Of a stretch of DNA of 64,000 bases, positions 35,408 to 46,991 are shown piece after piece. The stretch spans positions 186,001 to 250,000 of the forward strand of contig WPDH01000221.1 in NCBI GenBank assembly GCA_019137255.1. Reading direction: 5' to 3'. Source of the stretch: Corinectria fuckeliana (taxonomy: Eukaryota > Ascomycota > Sordariomycetes > Hypocreales > Nectriaceae). The position numbers were made by a program, and so were the translations under genes. The notes under the pieces are model-generated. The model had not been told where the DNA came from and did no database searches. It was given only the letters and a program-made list of their open reading frames with translations. Numbering within the stretch: the stretch's first letter is position 1; each line of letters opens with the position of its first letter.

Positions 35408-38400
35408 ATGCCGCCCAAGAAGAAGGGAAACAAGAAGGCCCAGGACGACTGGGAGTCTGAGCTGGGCGAGACTGCCCCGCAAGCTGCCCCCGCCGCCGAT
35501 GGTGGCGATGCCGACGCCGACGCCGACGCCAACGCCAACGCCAACGGCGAAGACGACGATGAGGCGGGCGGCGGCGGCCTGATGGCCATGCTGCGCAAGA
35601 ACAAGGAGCGGCGCAAGAAGAAGGGCATCGTCGACGAGGAGCCCGCTGCCGCCGAGGAGACCCCCGTCGAAGACCTCGCCGCCAAGGCCCCCGTCGAGGC
35701 CAACATGGACGACGAGTTCGCCCTGCCCGAGAAGAAGGGTAAGAGCGGCAAGAGCAAGCAGCCCGTCAAGAAGAACGAGCCCGCTGGGGGCGACGATGTT
35801 GATGCTTCTGGCCGCGTGTTGACCAAGGCCGAGAAGGAGAAGCTCAAGAAGGAGCGTGAGAAGCAGCGGAAGAGGGAACAGGTATGATGCATCTATCCGA
35901 ACCACCACCTATTCGTTTCCTTTCACATGCTGGTACATGCTACAAACAACACCCCTCTAACACCATTGTGCTAGGCTGCCAAGAAGAAGACGCCTGCTCC
36001 CGCAAAGGCTCCCGAGCCTGTCAAAGCCGTCGAGAAGGAGGTTGTCGCTGCGCCCACTGCCACGCCCGCCGCCACGCCCGCCGCTACCGAGACGGGAGGC
36101 AAGAAGAAGAAGATCCCCGCCCATCTGCTCCTCATCCAAAAGCAACAGGAGGAGCTTCGCCAGCGGCAAGAAGATGATGCCCGCGCCCAGGAGGAGGCCA
36201 AGCGCTTGGCTGAGGAGGAGGAGCGTCTGACTGTCGAGGAAGAGAAACGCCGCGAGGAGGCCAAAGCCGTTAAGAAGCAGAAGGAGCGGGAGAAGGTTGA
36301 GCAGCTGAAGAAGGACGGCAAGTTTCTCACCAAGGCTCAGAAGGAGGAGAAGGCTCGCAACGAGCGGAAGCTGCAGCAGATGCTGGCGGCTGGTATCAAG
36401 GTCGGCCCCCAGGGAGACGGCGAGTCCAAGAGCAAGCCCGCCCAAGACGCGCGGAGGAAGAAGAGCCGAACCCAGCAGAAGGTAACTACCGTCCCCCAAT
36501 CGTTGTGCCACAGACGTCGTCATCGCTAACACCATCTAGCTTGACGAGGTGAAGGCTCTAGCCGATGCTGCCGAGCGGGCAAAGCAACAGGCAGAGGAGG
36601 CCCTCAAGGAGGCCGAGGAGAAGGCTGCCCGCGAAAAGGTCGAAGCCGAGGCTAAGGCTGCTGCTGAGAAGGCTGCGGTTGAGAGCGACATCGACGACGA
36701 TTGGGAGGCCGCTGCGGCTTCCGACAACGAAGTCAAGGACGAGTGGGATGCAGACAGCGCAGATGGCGCCGAGAAGGCCAGTGGCAAGGAGGCCGAGGAT
36801 GACTCCGATGACTCCGACGACTCGTCCGAGGACGAGGAAGTGTCAGCCGCTCGGCAGGCTGAGGTTCAGCGGAAGAAAGAAGCCGCAGAGCGTCGTGAGA
36901 AGGCTCACCAGGCTGCCCTGGACGCTCGATCCGCAGACAACCTCCGATCGCCCATCTGCTGCATTCTGGGCCACGTTGACACCGGAAAGACCAAGCTTCT
37001 GGACAAGGTCCGACAGACCAACGTCCAGGAAGGCGAAGCCGGTGGTATCACGCAGCAGATCGGTGCGACTTACTTCCCCGTCGACGCCATCAAGCAGAAG
37101 ACGGCTGTCGTCAACAAGGACAACAAGTTCGAGTTCAAGGTGCCCGGTCTGCTCGTCATCGACACCCCCGGTCACGAGTCCTTCTCCAACCTCCGAAATC
37201 GTGGCTCGTCTCTGTGCAACATTGCCATCCTGGTCGTCGACATCATGCACGGTCTTGAGCCTCAAACCCTTGAGTCGATGCGAATGTTGAGAGAGCGAAA
37301 GACCCCCTTCATTGTCGCCCTCAACAAGATCGATCGTCTGTACGGCTGGAAGAAGGTCGACAACAACGGCTTTCAGGAGAGTTACGCGCTTCAGAACAAG
37401 GCTGTCCACAACGAGTTCAAGACGCGTCTGGAGGCGACCAAGCTGGCTTTTGCCGAGCAGGGGTTCAACTCGGAGCTCTTCTACGAGAACAAGTCCATGG
37501 CCAAGTTCGTCTCACTCGTGCCCACGTCGGCCCACACTGGCGAGGGTGTTCCCGATATGCTGAAGCTCATCATCCAGCTCACCCAGGAGCGCATGGTCGG
37601 CTCCATCATGTACCTGTCCGAAGTCCAGGCCACCGTCCTTGAAGTCAAGGCCATCGAGGGTTTCGGCATGACCATTGATGTCATTCTGTCCAACGGCATC
37701 CTGCGGGAAGGTGATCGAATCGTGCTATGCGGCACCGAAGGAGCCATCAAAACAAACATCAGAGCACTGCTCACGCCAGCACCGCTGAGAGAGCTCCGTC
37801 TGAAGTCGACGTACGTCCACAACAAGGAGGTCAAGGCCGCGCTGGGTGTCAAGATCAGTGCCCCTGGTCTCGAAGGCGCCATCGCCGGTTCTCGCTTGAT
37901 GGTTGTCGGACCTGACGACGACGAGGAGGATATCGAGGACGAGGTCGAGGCCGATCTGGCTCTGCTCCTCAGCCGAGTCGAGAAGTCTGGGCGCGGTGTC
38001 AGCGTCCAGGCCTCCACCCTTGGTTCGCTCGAGGCCTTGTTGGATTTCCTCAAGGACTGTAAGATTCCCGTGGCTAACGTGGGCATCGGCCCAGTCTACA
38101 AGCGAGATGTCATGCAGTGCGGTGTCATGCTGGAGAAGTCTCCCGACTACGCCGTCATGCTCTGCTTCGACGTCAAGGTAGACAAGGAGGCGCTGGCGTA
38201 CGCCGAGGACCAGGGAATCAAAGTCTTCACCGCCGACATCATCTACCATCTGTTCGATGCCTTCACCAAGCACATGGACGACATGCTGGAGAAGAAGAAG
38301 GAGGAGTCCAAGATGTTGGCCGTCTTCCCCTGCGTGCTGAAGACGGTAGCTGTCTTCAACAAGACTGGCCCCATCGTCGTGGGTGTTGATGTCGTCGATG

Positions 38401-38806
38401 GGTCGCTGAAGCTCAACACGCCCATCGCCGCCGTCAAAAACAACCCCATAACTGGTGCCAAGGAGATTATCAGCTTGGGCAGAGTGTAAGTCCATCCCTG
38501 TATTTTTATCTCAATGAGATGATGTATGAAACATGAAGCTAACCGCAAGCCTCTCTCAGCACCGGAATCGAGCGAGACCACAAACAGATCCCCGTGTGCA
38601 AGAAGGGCCAGCCCTCGGTCGCCGTCAAGATCGAGATGGGCGGCCACCAGCCCACGTACGGCCGCCAGCTCGAGGAGGAGGACACGCTCTACAGTCTCGT
38701 CTCGCGAGCCAGCATCGACTGCCTCAAGGAGTTCTACCGCAAGGACGTCTCCAACGAGGAGTGGCAGCTCATCATCAAGCTCAAGCCCCTCTTCGACATC
38801 AACTAA
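35408..38806 (+). CDS. FUN12: Translation initiation factor eIF5B
   Basis: eIF5B is the IF2-like GTPase that joins the 60S to the 40S subunit at the start codon. The exons are 35408-35881, 35975-36481, 36540-38485 and 38560-38806, giving 1057 residues. The N-terminal third is highly charged (Lys/Glu/Asp/Ala, with coiled-coil potential) and includes a DADADADANANAN run. The GTPase domain has GHVDTGKT (about 471), DTPGH (about 535) and NKID (about 589). Domain II follows (VQATVLEVKAIEGFGMTIDV), then domain III and the C-terminal domain, ending WQLIIKLKPLFDIN. ATG 35408 is chosen over an upstream in-frame ATG at 35348 because MPPKKKGNKKAQDDWE is the family start. A 258-residue antisense frame over exon 1 is spurious. 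Confidence 0.95.
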
Positions 38807-39639
38807 ACGCGTCCTCAGCGGGCCGAAGAGCGCGCATACTCACCCCAAGTCATTTATTCGGGGGGGCGAGGGAGGCAAGGCATTTGGTTTAGCCTCAGGA
38901 GGGATCCAGGCGCTCACAAGAATGGCTTCTTTTCCTTATTTCCCACCCCCCTCGCTCGCTCTACTCACTCACCTCTGCTTGAAATGCTCCCCGTTACAAG
39001 GGAGGAGAAAATTGTCGCCGTGTGTGGGATCGTCAAGGAAGAACCAATTCTTTTAATGCAACTGGTGTAGAGAAGCTGTCGTCATGTTACATATCTTGAG
39101 TGAAGCGAGAGAGTCTGGCAGGGAGGGAAATTGCGAGGGAGGTCGTCAAACTATAGAGGCAATATCCAAAAGCGAAACCCATCTCATGTTACCTGCAGCG
39201 CCCTACTATCTATCTACATTGTGCTGTCTGTATGTTTGTCCGTGCTTCTAACTGGCAGTAATCTCGAGCATAGACAGTATCATGCTTAGTTTCTTCTACC
39301 TATGCCTTCAATGCAGGGAAAGTACACTACGTATCATGCCGTCGCCGAGGGGGTCAATCAGGTGAAGGGAGACACGTAGACATGTCAAACCGGGAACTGT
39401 TTGAACCAACTTGGTGTCTTGATCCGGGCGACGACTTAAGGTGTAAAAGCGGTCTAACGCGGGTACATATCCGTCATAATGATCCCTCCCCAATAAAGTC
39501 GTTGCAACCGTGACATTTCTATGCTTTCTCTCATCATCTCGTCTTCTTGATCTCCAGTCTTCCTTTGCCTCGTTTTATTTTGTCGTCCTCGTGTCATAAT
39601 ATTCGCAATACCGACCGACCTGTTTAGCTCTCGGTGTAT
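38807..39639. other. Convergent spacer, eIF5B / Hsp88
   Basis: This 833-base stretch holds two 3' UTRs and nothing else that I can recognise. Confidence 0.5.
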
Positions 39640-42313
39640 TTACTGGGGGGTGCTCTCCCCCGGCGTGGCGTCGGCATCCTTCATTTCCTGATCTCCGCCC
39701 TTGTCGGCGTCGGCAGCCTTGCGAGCGTCCTCCTCAGCAGCCTTCTTAGCAGCACGCTCAGCCTCGGCACGCTCCAGGACGGCTCGTCGCTCAGCATCGA
39801 CCTTCTCAAAGTGGCGCTGGACAATGGGGCCAGCCATGGCGCGGATCTCATCGATCTTGGCAACGTAGACACCCTTAGTGGTATCGTCGCCCTCGTCGTA
39901 CAGCCAATCCTACAGCAAATGATCAGTATCAATGAGGACAGCTACAAGCACTGGGCGAACATACCTCGGTGACCTCGAGCTTAGCCTTGATGGACGTCTT
40001 TTCCTCGTCGCTGGCAAACTCGGCGTATTGCTCGTCGAGCTTGGCACGGAGGTCGTAGATATAAGCCTCGAGCTCGTTCTTCTTCTCCTCGGTATCGGCA
40101 ACAAGCTTGTCCTCCATCACCATGGAAGACTCCTTCTCGCTCAAAGCAGCCTTGGCGGCATCGTCTAGGGACGCAGTGCCGCTGGAGATGGGTAGGTCAC
40201 CCTTGCGGACCTGCTTCTTCACCTTGCGGGTCTTCTTGGAACCGTCGTCCTTCTTGTCGGTCTCCATGGCCTTGAGAACAAAAGAAAATTAGCAAATGGC
40301 ATTTCGCGGTCCGTTTGGTAGTCAACTCACATCAGGGTCCTTCTCTCCCTCCTCGTCCTTGACCTCCTCCTCGACCTCCTGGTCCTCGACGTAGTAGCCG
40401 TTCTCGACGTTCAGGACACCGTGGATGTTGACACGGGCCTTGAGCTTGCAAATCATGAAGTCCTCCTTCCCGTCGGCCTTGACGCTCTTGACGGAGAAGC
40501 GACCGATCCAGGGATTAGTCTTGCCGGGAAGGTCCTCAGGCTGGGCGTAGCGGGCCTCTAGGTCAAAGGGTTGTTTCCTGTAGAAGGTGAGGATCTTAGT
40601 GGAAGGCATGACGTTGCCCTTGTTGAAGACGGTCAGGCTGGTGTCCTCGTCGGGGATATCGGGGGCCTTCTCCCATCCGAACTCAATGGGGTAGCTGATG
40701 ATGTCCTGGACGGAGAAGTCACGGACACGGAAAACAGGGGAGAGAATGGCACAGCTAAAGGCAGAGCCACGGGCGAGAGCCTCGTCGGCGTTAAGGGTGA
40801 AGGAGAGGGGCTTGCCAAAGAATTCCTGGATACGTTCCTTGAGGGCGGGGATACGGGAGCCAGCACCAACAACCTCGATGACGTCGATGTCATCCTTGGT
40901 GAGCTTGGCGTGGGCGAGAGCCTGCTCAAGAGGGACGTGAGCACGGGCAAGAAGAGGCTCAATCATAGCCTCGAACTCTTGTCGGGTGATCATGCTGGTG
41001 GCATCGATGTCGTTCATGAGAGACTCGATGTTGACGGGAGATTGCTGGTTGGCGGACAGAACCTTCTTGGTCTTCTCGGCGGCGGCAATGGTACGGGCCA
41101 TGGCACGACCGTGGGTAGTGATGTCGACCTTGTACTTGCCTTTGAACTCCTTGGCGAGGTGGTCGACGAGAGCCTTGTCGAAATCACGGCCACCAAAGTT
41201 GCGGTCCCATGCGGTAGACTTGACGGACAGCTCACCCTTGCGGAACTCGACGATAGAGCAGGTGTAACTGCTGTGACCGACATCAACGAAAGCGACGCGG
41301 CGGGGCTTCTCCTCAGGGCCGGGAAGATCGAGCTTGGTGATGCCCCAGCCGAGAGCGGCAGCGGTATTGTCGTTGATGAGTCGGAGGAGCTTGAGGCCGG
41401 CGATCTCGGCGGCGTCAATGAGGCCTCGGCGCTGGACATCGGTGAACCACGGAGGCACAGTCATGCAGATGTCGGAGACGGGAAGCTTGAGTTCTGATGC
41501 GGCGGTCTGCCTGATCTTGCTGAGGTACATGGCGACCAGCTGGGTGGCGGAGAACTTCTCCTTGTTGCCCAGATAGTTGACCTCCGCACCGACCTGGCCG
41601 TTGACATCGACGAGGGTGGCGGTGATGTGCTGCTGCTCGGTCTGGATGTCGGGATCGGCGAAGGTTCGACCGATGAGGCGCTTGAGGGAGCCGACGGTGT
41701 TCTTGAGGTTGGAGATTTCCTGCGTCTTGGCAGCCTCACCGAGGTAGCGAGACTTGGAGCCGAAGCCTACCATAGACCTGGACGGAAAAAAGGCATTAGT
41801 TGAGAATATATGAGGATCGCTGGGATCGCAATGCGAACACGGCAGCGAGGGATGGGAGGACATACGGGGTTGCTCGGTTGGAGACTTCATTGGTGACCTG
41901 GCGACAAGTGTTAGTCGGGTGGGTCGGCAGAAGGGTGATATTGTGAGGTGTATCGGTCGGTTCAGGTTGACGAAGGCTACTTCAAGATGAACAGAACGGC
42001 GTGGAGAAAGCGCGGCGAGGGGTTGCGATATTGGGGGTTTCGCGGAGGGAGAATGAGGAGGGAGAGAGCAAGAGAAATGAGATACGCACAACGTCGACGC
42101 CGCGGTTTCTCGCGACGGCAATGACGGTCTTGAGGGTTCCGAAATCGACACCTGTGGGTGGGACTCTGGTCAGCCACGGGTTCACTTGGGAGTACGACGA
42201 CGGCGACAGCAAATGTCGACCCCAACAGCGACGTCGACATCGGCATCGGCATCGACATCACTGTCGGCGGGGGAGAAGTCGCAGGGCTAGAAAGACTCAC
42301 CAACAACACTCAT
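39640..42313 (-). CDS. Hsp110-family chaperone Hsp88/Sse1
   Basis: This Hsp70-related protein acts in the cytosol as nucleotide exchange factor for Hsp70 and as a holdase. The exons are 42313-42301 (13 bases), 42151-42090, 41897-41866 (32 bases), 41777-40331, 40270-39965 and 39909-39640, giving 709 residues. The start MSVVGVDFGTLKTVIAVARN is the Hsp110 form of the Hsp70 phosphate loop, and VTNEVSNRATPSMVGFG completes it across three introns. The nucleotide-binding domain continues with DICMTVPPWF, INDNTAAALGWG and VEVVGAGSRIPAL-type motifs. The substrate domain has an acidic loop (YYVEDQEVEEEVKDEEGEKDPD) and a C-terminal Glu/Ala/Lys-rich tail. The length is that of Neurospora Hsp88. A 308-residue antisense frame at 40571-41497 is disregarded. 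Confidence 0.95.
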
Positions 42314-43951
42314 GGTTTCTGTTAGCGGGGTTTGCCCCGGGACACGCGCACAATGGCTTAAGAGAAATTCGGGAGATGGAGAGCAAGTGCACAGAGCTCA
42401 CGGGAGGCTGGCGTGTGCAGGGTGAAGCGTCGTCGTGGGGGATGTGATGCGGGAGGGAGAGTGAAAAAGGTGTTTGGGTTGGGTTGTTTTTTTGTAGAGT
42501 GGATGGGGGGTAATGGAAGTGATGGAGGGGAAGATTGGCACGATAAGGTGATGGATGGATGGATGGCCTCGAAGTACCTAGAAGTCCCTCGACTGCGGGT
42601 TTTGTAGGTACTTAGGCAGGGACGTCGCAGCGAAGAATTCAGGTGTGTGTGTGTGTCCGTCTATTAGTACAGTACTTACTATGTCCGTGCCTATCTGGTA
42701 CCAGGTACTCAGGCTATTGAAAGACAGCACGCTAGAGATAAGTAGTAGACACTTCCGTTTGCTGGATTGCCGCAAGCGCTCTGACGATAGAGGCTACCAG
42801 GCCTAGTACCTAAATGCAGCGTAGTGTGGTAGTGGTATCGTACCTACTTTGGTGAGTATCCAGTACCTGTAGCTACTACGAATACAGTGAAGAGTGCCTG
42901 TAGAGAGACTTTGATGGAATCAACCACCAGTTTCGGTCTGCTTCTTCATGAGTTGGCGACTGTTACAGGCTGCAGGGTTGACTGCCCAGACACTCGGTTC
43001 TTCTTGTTGTTGTTACATAGTAGTTGCATTGCTTGTTACACTGGATACTTTGTGGGTGTTGCAGATGCCGTTACATCCTGTTGACCAGCCAGCCAGCCGT
43101 TCGACTTTAGTCGCCCAGCTTCTTCCAGTTTGTGAACCCAGTACCTGTAACTTCAACTACTACCTACATACTTACATAGTATCACATATTACGTACCTAG
43201 GTAGGTACCTAATCTAGGTAGGTACTTCGTACTTATCTTATAAATTACTAAGTTGCTCTTTGGTTCCCTGGTTTTTTTTGGGGCCCCTCCCCCGCCGCCT
43301 CTCTCTAGCACCAGCAAAAAATAAGAGGCAGTATCCACAGCCGCCAGAAAGCCAAAGAAGTTTCCAGATTGTGCTGTTTGAACATCATGCACATATTCTC
43401 CATGACTATGACTAAATGCAGGCAGGCAACGCCCTGTCGCCATACCCCGTCGTCTCTGCACGTTTGCACGTTTGCATGACTTTGACACACTTCAATCCAC
43501 CTGCCAAGACTTGCTCTCCCAAACTTCCTCTTCAAGGCGGAACTGTCGCCGCCTAACGCCTTCTCACCGACTGGTTCCATCTTAGGGCTTGCTCCCTCAC
43601 TTTTTAAGTACTGTTGTGTCAAACCGATCCTTTCATGAACAGTGCTGTGCCTGTCTATGCCTATCTATGCCTGTGTCCGTGACTCGTTACCCCGGCATCC
43701 ACTCTAAACAATCCCTATTACGCCATCTAAATTGAACTAGACCGGGGAACTCAAGATATTAGGGGCCAGCTCATAATCAGGTTATCAGGTTCCTACAGAC
43801 CACAGTCAACCTACACGTTTTATAGTAGCTAAAGATGACAGACAGTCTAGCAACGTTATAACCACAACGACAGGCATATGCAACGGCTTTTGTCGCTTAC
43901 AAAAAGGTTGGGATTAGAAAGGAACGACATAAAAAATATAGATCAACAATT
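42314..43951. other. Upstream region of Hsp88, no gene recognised
   Basis: This 1.6-kb stretch has a TG microsatellite (about 42642-42656) and a cluster of TACCTAGGTAGGTA motifs at 43190-43230. I searched the proximal 300 bases for heat-shock elements (alternating GAA/TTC at two-base spacing) and found no clear array. Minus-strand frames at 43189-43622 are unrecognised and not called. Confidence 0.5.
43190..43232. repeat. Cluster of TACCTAGGTAGGTA palindromic motifs
   Basis: Overlapping copies of ACCTAGGTAGGTACCTA and CTAGGTAGGTAC lie within about 40 bases. The same short motif recurs singly in many intergenic spacers of this window and never in the coding exons I examined. Confidence 0.7.
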
Positions 43952-44023
43952 TGCGACTAAGGGGAATTGAACCCCTCCCTAATGCTTGGAAGGCATCAAT
44001 GCTAACCACTACACCATAGACGC
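43952..44023 (-). tRNA. tRNA-Gly, anticodon TCC
   Basis: The 72-base minus-strand sequence folds as a cloverleaf. The anticodon stem GATGC/GCATT encloses CTTCCAA (anticodon TCC), and the T arm AGGGG/CCCCT encloses TTCAATT. The D loop has the GG pair, and A is the discriminator base. There is no intron. The acceptor stem GCGTCTA/TAGTCGC has one T-T mismatch at the fourth pair, where a T-A pair would be expected. It may be tolerated or may mark a weak gene copy. Confidence 0.9.
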
Positions 44024-44454
44024 CAAGTCAAGATTAGCCAATCAAAGCTTCTCTTGTGCCTATCAGTGCCATCTTCTTTTCTATCTATAACTCCCCAACC
44101 ATGCTGTAAAATAACATCTTGGGTCTCGAAGCTCTACAAGGGACCGTTTAAAACTCAGCAGACAACAGACTTTAAAAGGCCAGCATATCAGAACCTCCTT
44201 CAGGCAGCTAGTATCTTACTCTGCGCATAGCAGTGTCCCTACCTGCGTAAGTAACTTGGTAGAACTAGTATCTTTCTCAGGCAAACATTAAAAACTCGCG
44301 TCTAAAATGACCGAAACTCCCTTTTCCTCCCTTATTTTTCTTCCATCCCATCACTGCTCTTCTTCTTTTTCTCTTCCGTCCACCGACCCTGCCTGCTACT
44401 ACTGTCACTATCCTTCCCTACCCTTCCTAGGTGGCACCCTGTCTTAGTCCCTTT
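44024..44454. other. 3' flank of the class VI chitin synthase
   Basis: This is a 431-base spacer with a pyrimidine-rich part (44320-44450). I see no gene. Confidence 0.5.
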
Positions 44455-46991
44455 CTAAGTCCCCTTCTTCGCAACCTTTGCATCCTCCAATCGAGTCCCC
44501 GTATGCTGTAGACGTGCCATCCGGCTGGCAAATGACTGAGAATCTCCTCTCATATGTTGCCCACGCGTCCTACCTCGTCCACTACTTTCTCCTGCGTCAA
44601 GCATCCTCTCTCCAGAGGCTCCTTCGCTTAGGTCGCCCCTAGAAACTGTGCCGTACGTCCCTCGAAGATCTGTACTCTCATCCTTCGCTGGTATTACATA
44701 ACGGGCTGTTCTGGCCGGCCCGTCCATCAGCTCAAAATCCCGCTGCGGCCGTTTTTCTGGAGTAGTATTCGAATCTCCCCACTTCAGTAACCGTGCAATC
44801 TCGTACTTTCGGCGGTCCTCTTCTCCCATAAAGGCCTCTACTAGCTGCGGTGTGTAGACTTCGTTGCCTACCGTCGTGTCGGACAAGGTGCTGTCCAGCG
44901 AGTTCTGCCGTTGTCTCCCCCCCTGAACCCGGAGCGATTCTCCCTGGCTGTCCAGAGCGGCTTCGATGTCTGGATTCGCCTCGCACTCATCGGGGTGAGC
45001 GTACGTTCCCGCGGTTGTTTTCCGTCGCGCCGAGAATCGGCCATCAATCTTGTCAGGAGGCCGAATCACACTCCCGCTTCGTTCAAGTCCGCTTGACGAG
45101 GCCGACTCCGTCTTTGAGGCCGCTCTGCGTGCCTCGTGCGCTGCTTTGAACGTCTCCGGAACCACATTGAGCTCATCGCCCTGCTTTTCAGCTTGCTCGA
45201 CTGCCTCCCGTGCTGTCGTGTGGGAGTCCGCCGCTGCTGCATCCGCTCGCGGCCCACCCCAAGTTCGCTGCCCCGCCGTAAAGATCCCGTACACCATGTA
45301 ATACCAGTTGTAAAACGGGTTCAGAATGAACATGAGCGGATACAGCCAAATCTTGAATCTCCTTAACTTAGCTCCAAAGTACAGCATCAGTAACCAGTTA
45401 AGGCCAAGCGAAATGGCGATGAACCCAACTGGCAGGTCTTTCACTTTCTTCACCGTTGTTATCAAGGAGAGCGCCATTATAAAAAAGAGCAGAGCTGTCG
45501 TTCGAATTGTGTTTTGCATGAACCGGACCAGAATTAGTATTGGGTATCGCTTCCACAACCGCCAGTCTGTCAACATGCACACTTCGTTGGTGATGAAGCC
45601 CAAGAACCATCGACGCCGCTGCTTAATTAGGGACCGATGGGTCTGTACGGCCTCTGTTTTGCAGAACGCAGATGTGCACATCTGAATTTGGTAGCGCTTC
45701 TTGGCCCCGATCATGAACAGATGGGTGAGCCAGCGATCCTCCCCCAGGTGACATTTGGCAAAGTCAAATAAGTCCTCACATTGCTCCATCTTGTCGGCGA
45801 AGTAGTACTTGGCCATGCGCCGGAAGGCCGAGAATCGCAACATAGTCAAGGCGCCGGGGAGACAGGTAACGGAGCCGCATCCTGACTCAACTGTCCGCTC
45901 AAACAGCTGTCCGTGTATGTACTCCATATCCTGTAGAAGTGTGATGAGGCTGTGTTTCTTCGTTGTTGAAGTGATGACGCCAGTCATGGCCAGCATGTCT
46001 CTAGAATTGCCGGGACTGAGCTCCATGTCGTAGACAAAGTTCTGGAGGCACACCTTGTCCAAGATGCAATCCGAATCGATGAAAAGAATGAAGAGATTGT
46101 CCTTCCGCTTGAGATATTGTTCATAGACCTTGTCGATGAGTTTGAATGTCAACTTTTGGCAGTGTCTCTTGCCCCCATGGGGGAAACGAGAGACAGTGAC
46201 GCGTGCTGCTCGGTAGGTCACGTCAATGCTCTTAGGATACGAATCCATGGTCAAGGGCACGCCGAGTTTGTCGATTGTGTTGAGGTACAGTTCGTCTTCT
46301 TGCTCGCCGTCAAAGGACAGAAATGCATGGATACAGGCTGCTGGATAGTCGCAGTCAACGACAGAGTTGATGGCTGTGATGAGGACTTCTGGCTCTTCTC
46401 GGTAGCAAGGCATGACAATCACCACCTTGGGGGCCGTAATGTCGTCAAGAACCTCTTTGATGCGCTTGGTCCGGCCAAGCTGATTTGTCACCAGCTGGTA
46501 GATACACAGAAGCCAAGGGACATTGAGAAGAATAGCAAAGCTCCAAAAGGCGAACCATTGTAGAGAAGCCACCATCTCCTGTGGCCACAGCTTGGTCACC
46601 TGGCTAGGGAGCGGGAGTGTCACCGCCATGATAGGGAGAAAGACGATACTGAATATATCTTCTCAGTCGACGTACTTTGATGCATCGAGGACGCCTGGAG
46701 GAAACATACCGAAACAGGATGAAGGCAACGCCGACAATGATGCTAAGAACGTTTATAGACCAGTGCTCTGACTTTTGACAGACCTTGACCAGGCAGTAGA
46801 CAAAGGCCGCGAGCCAGAGGAACCACTCGAGACATGCCATCACCATAATGATGCCAACGATGGAGGTGTAGACAATCTGTATTCGAGTTCGGCATAGTTA
46901 GTTACAAATGAGACAGGTGCAGATCAAAGCCAAGGCATTGATGAGCAAAAGTACTCACGTCTTGAGCCGGCCACTCGTCCAGGACAGCCAT
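44455..46991 (-). CDS. Class VI chitin synthase
   Basis: This membrane UDP-GlcNAc transferase makes chitin and belongs to the class limited to filamentous fungi. The exons are 46991-46959 (33 bases), 46876-46710 and 46648-44455, giving 797 residues. Membrane segments flank the cytosolic catalytic domain: two to three lie in the first 120 residues and three to four after residue 415. Catalytic landmarks are VIVMPCYREE, DSD (about 258-260), CGSVTCLPGALTM, GEDRW (about 369-373) and QRRRW (about 410-414). A Ser/Arg-rich hydrophilic tail of over 250 residues follows. There is no myosin-like or cytochrome b5-like domain. The length and domain order fit class VI rather than classes I-III. The first ORF methionine at 46629 is internal, because two upstream exons add the first membrane helices. 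Confidence 0.9.

Noticed and set aside
35132..35908. 258-residue Leu/Val-rich minus-strand frame
   Set aside because: It is antisense to the charged N-terminus of eIF5B and is an artefact of GC-rich codon repeats.
40571..41497. 308-residue plus-strand frame opposite Hsp88
   Set aside because: It lies entirely antisense to a well-conserved exon, has biased Gly/Asp/Leu composition from mirrored GC3 codons, and resembles no protein.
42314..42650. Heat-shock elements upstream of Hsp88
   Set aside because: GAA and TTC triplets occur but not in the alternating two-base spacing needed for a convincing element.
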